Source: Spirosoma telluris (lineage in GTDB: Bacteria; Bacteroidota; Bacteroidia; Cytophagales; Spirosomataceae). From it: a DNA stretch of 64,000 nt. Below, in pieces: positions 63,699-64,000 of the stretch. A model generated the notes under the pieces. It searched no databases. It had not been told where the DNA came from and saw only the letters and a program-made list of their open reading frames with translations. The position numbers were made by a program, and so were the translations under genes. The stretch's first letter is position 1; each line of letters starts with the position of its first letter. The stretch covers positions 2,992,501 through 3,056,500 of the forward strand of contig QLII01000001.1 in NCBI GenBank assembly GCA_003259005.1. Reading direction: 5' to 3'.

Positions 63699-64000
63699 TT
63701 AAGCGAACCGCTCTGGCTTAAAAGCGGCAATGTCCATGCTTCTAACCGAATCATCCAGAAGTTCGCTAACTAGCTTGCCAGTGGCTGGCCCCAGACTTAG
63801 GCCCATCATACCGTGCCCCGTAGCCAGCACGACGTTATCGTAGTGTTCGGTGCGTCCAATGTAGGGCAACCCATCGGGCGAACAGGGACGCAATCCCCGC
63901 CAAACTTTATCGACCGCAGGCATGTCAACCGATATATCTGGGTAATACTTGTTAATCGACTGCACAATACCCCGTACTCGATTCATATTCACCGTCATGT
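63699..64000 (-). CDS. FAD-dependent amino acid oxidoreductase, DadA-like (C-terminal part only)
   Basis: This is the C-terminal 100 residues or so of a glycine/D-amino acid oxidase family flavoprotein; the start is outside the window. Visible are VDKVWRGLRPCSPDGLPYIG and the flavin-contact segment NVVLATGHGMMGLSLGPATG, followed by LVSELL. The R-G-x-R-P-x-x-P-D-G-x-P motif is characteristic of the DadA group. With the aldehyde dehydrogenase 63 bases downstream, D-hydroxyproline dehydrogenase is the most likely activity, but D-alanine dehydrogenase or similar cannot be excluded. Confidence 0.85.
   Translation of the reverse strand, partial: MTVNMNRVRGIVQSINKYYPDISVDMPAVDKVWRGLRPCSPDGLPYIGRTEHYDNVVLATGHGMMGLSLGPATGKLVSELLDDSVRSMDIAAFKPERFA

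Overview
The window looks like a piece of the chromosome of a gliding, pigmented Bacteroidota, most likely order Cytophagales and Spirosoma-like. The evidence is a complete gldK-gldL-gldM-gldN core of the type IX secretion/gliding machinery with a PorP/SprF-type barrel and a PorW/SprE-type lipoprotein nearby, a SusC/SusD pair with a FecR protein, a lycopene cyclase, and several start-proximal TAnnTTTG elements typical of Bacteroidota promoters. No 16S gene or other direct taxonomic marker is present, so the genus is an inference.

Layout. 1-3440 (minus): start of the F-type ATP synthase operon (atpZ, an AtpI-like gene, atpB, atpE, partial atpF), interrupted by a RelE-type toxin-antitoxin pair. 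3556-10222 (plus): PorW/SprE-like lipoprotein, class A penicillin-binding protein, uvrC. 10322-19552 (minus): gldN, gldM, gldL, gldK, a PorP/SprF barrel, hemD, a DUF4271 membrane protein, sucD. 19698-30904: membrane protein, topoisomerase IB, TolC-like protein, amidohydrolase, GreA-like factor, GMC oxidoreductase, two tandem short-chain dehydrogenases, cytochrome P450 and ribosome hibernation factor. 31002-37165: metK, crtY, lipA, osmC and two probable envelope proteins. 37728-46770 (plus): a carbohydrate locus with FecR, SusC, SusD, a TIM-barrel isomerase, a DUF1080 3-keto-disaccharide hydrolase and a Gfo/Idh/MocA oxidoreductase, headed by a LacI-type palindromic operator candidate. 46850-64000: DUF2851, pyrF, rfbC, a DJ-1/PfpI protein, an orphan helical protein, an unrecognised secreted protein, a PmoA-like protein, an LEA14-like lipoprotein, two DUF3857/transglutaminase-like proteins, GH39 and GH16 glycosidases, and the start of a probable hydroxyproline catabolism cluster (aldehyde dehydrogenase, DadA-like oxidase).

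Two window-wide patterns matter. First, eleven genes are broken by frameshifts, and every break is repaired by adding one G or C to a G/C run. I read these as sequence errors, not pseudogenes, and the coordinates given span the restored genes. Second, many intergenic gaps hold long inverted repeats, from a perfect 80-bp palindrome to hairpins built of short purine-rich words that recur at several loci. Some overlap stop codons, and one appears to encode a signal peptide. This class of repeats is the best candidate here for something poorly described.
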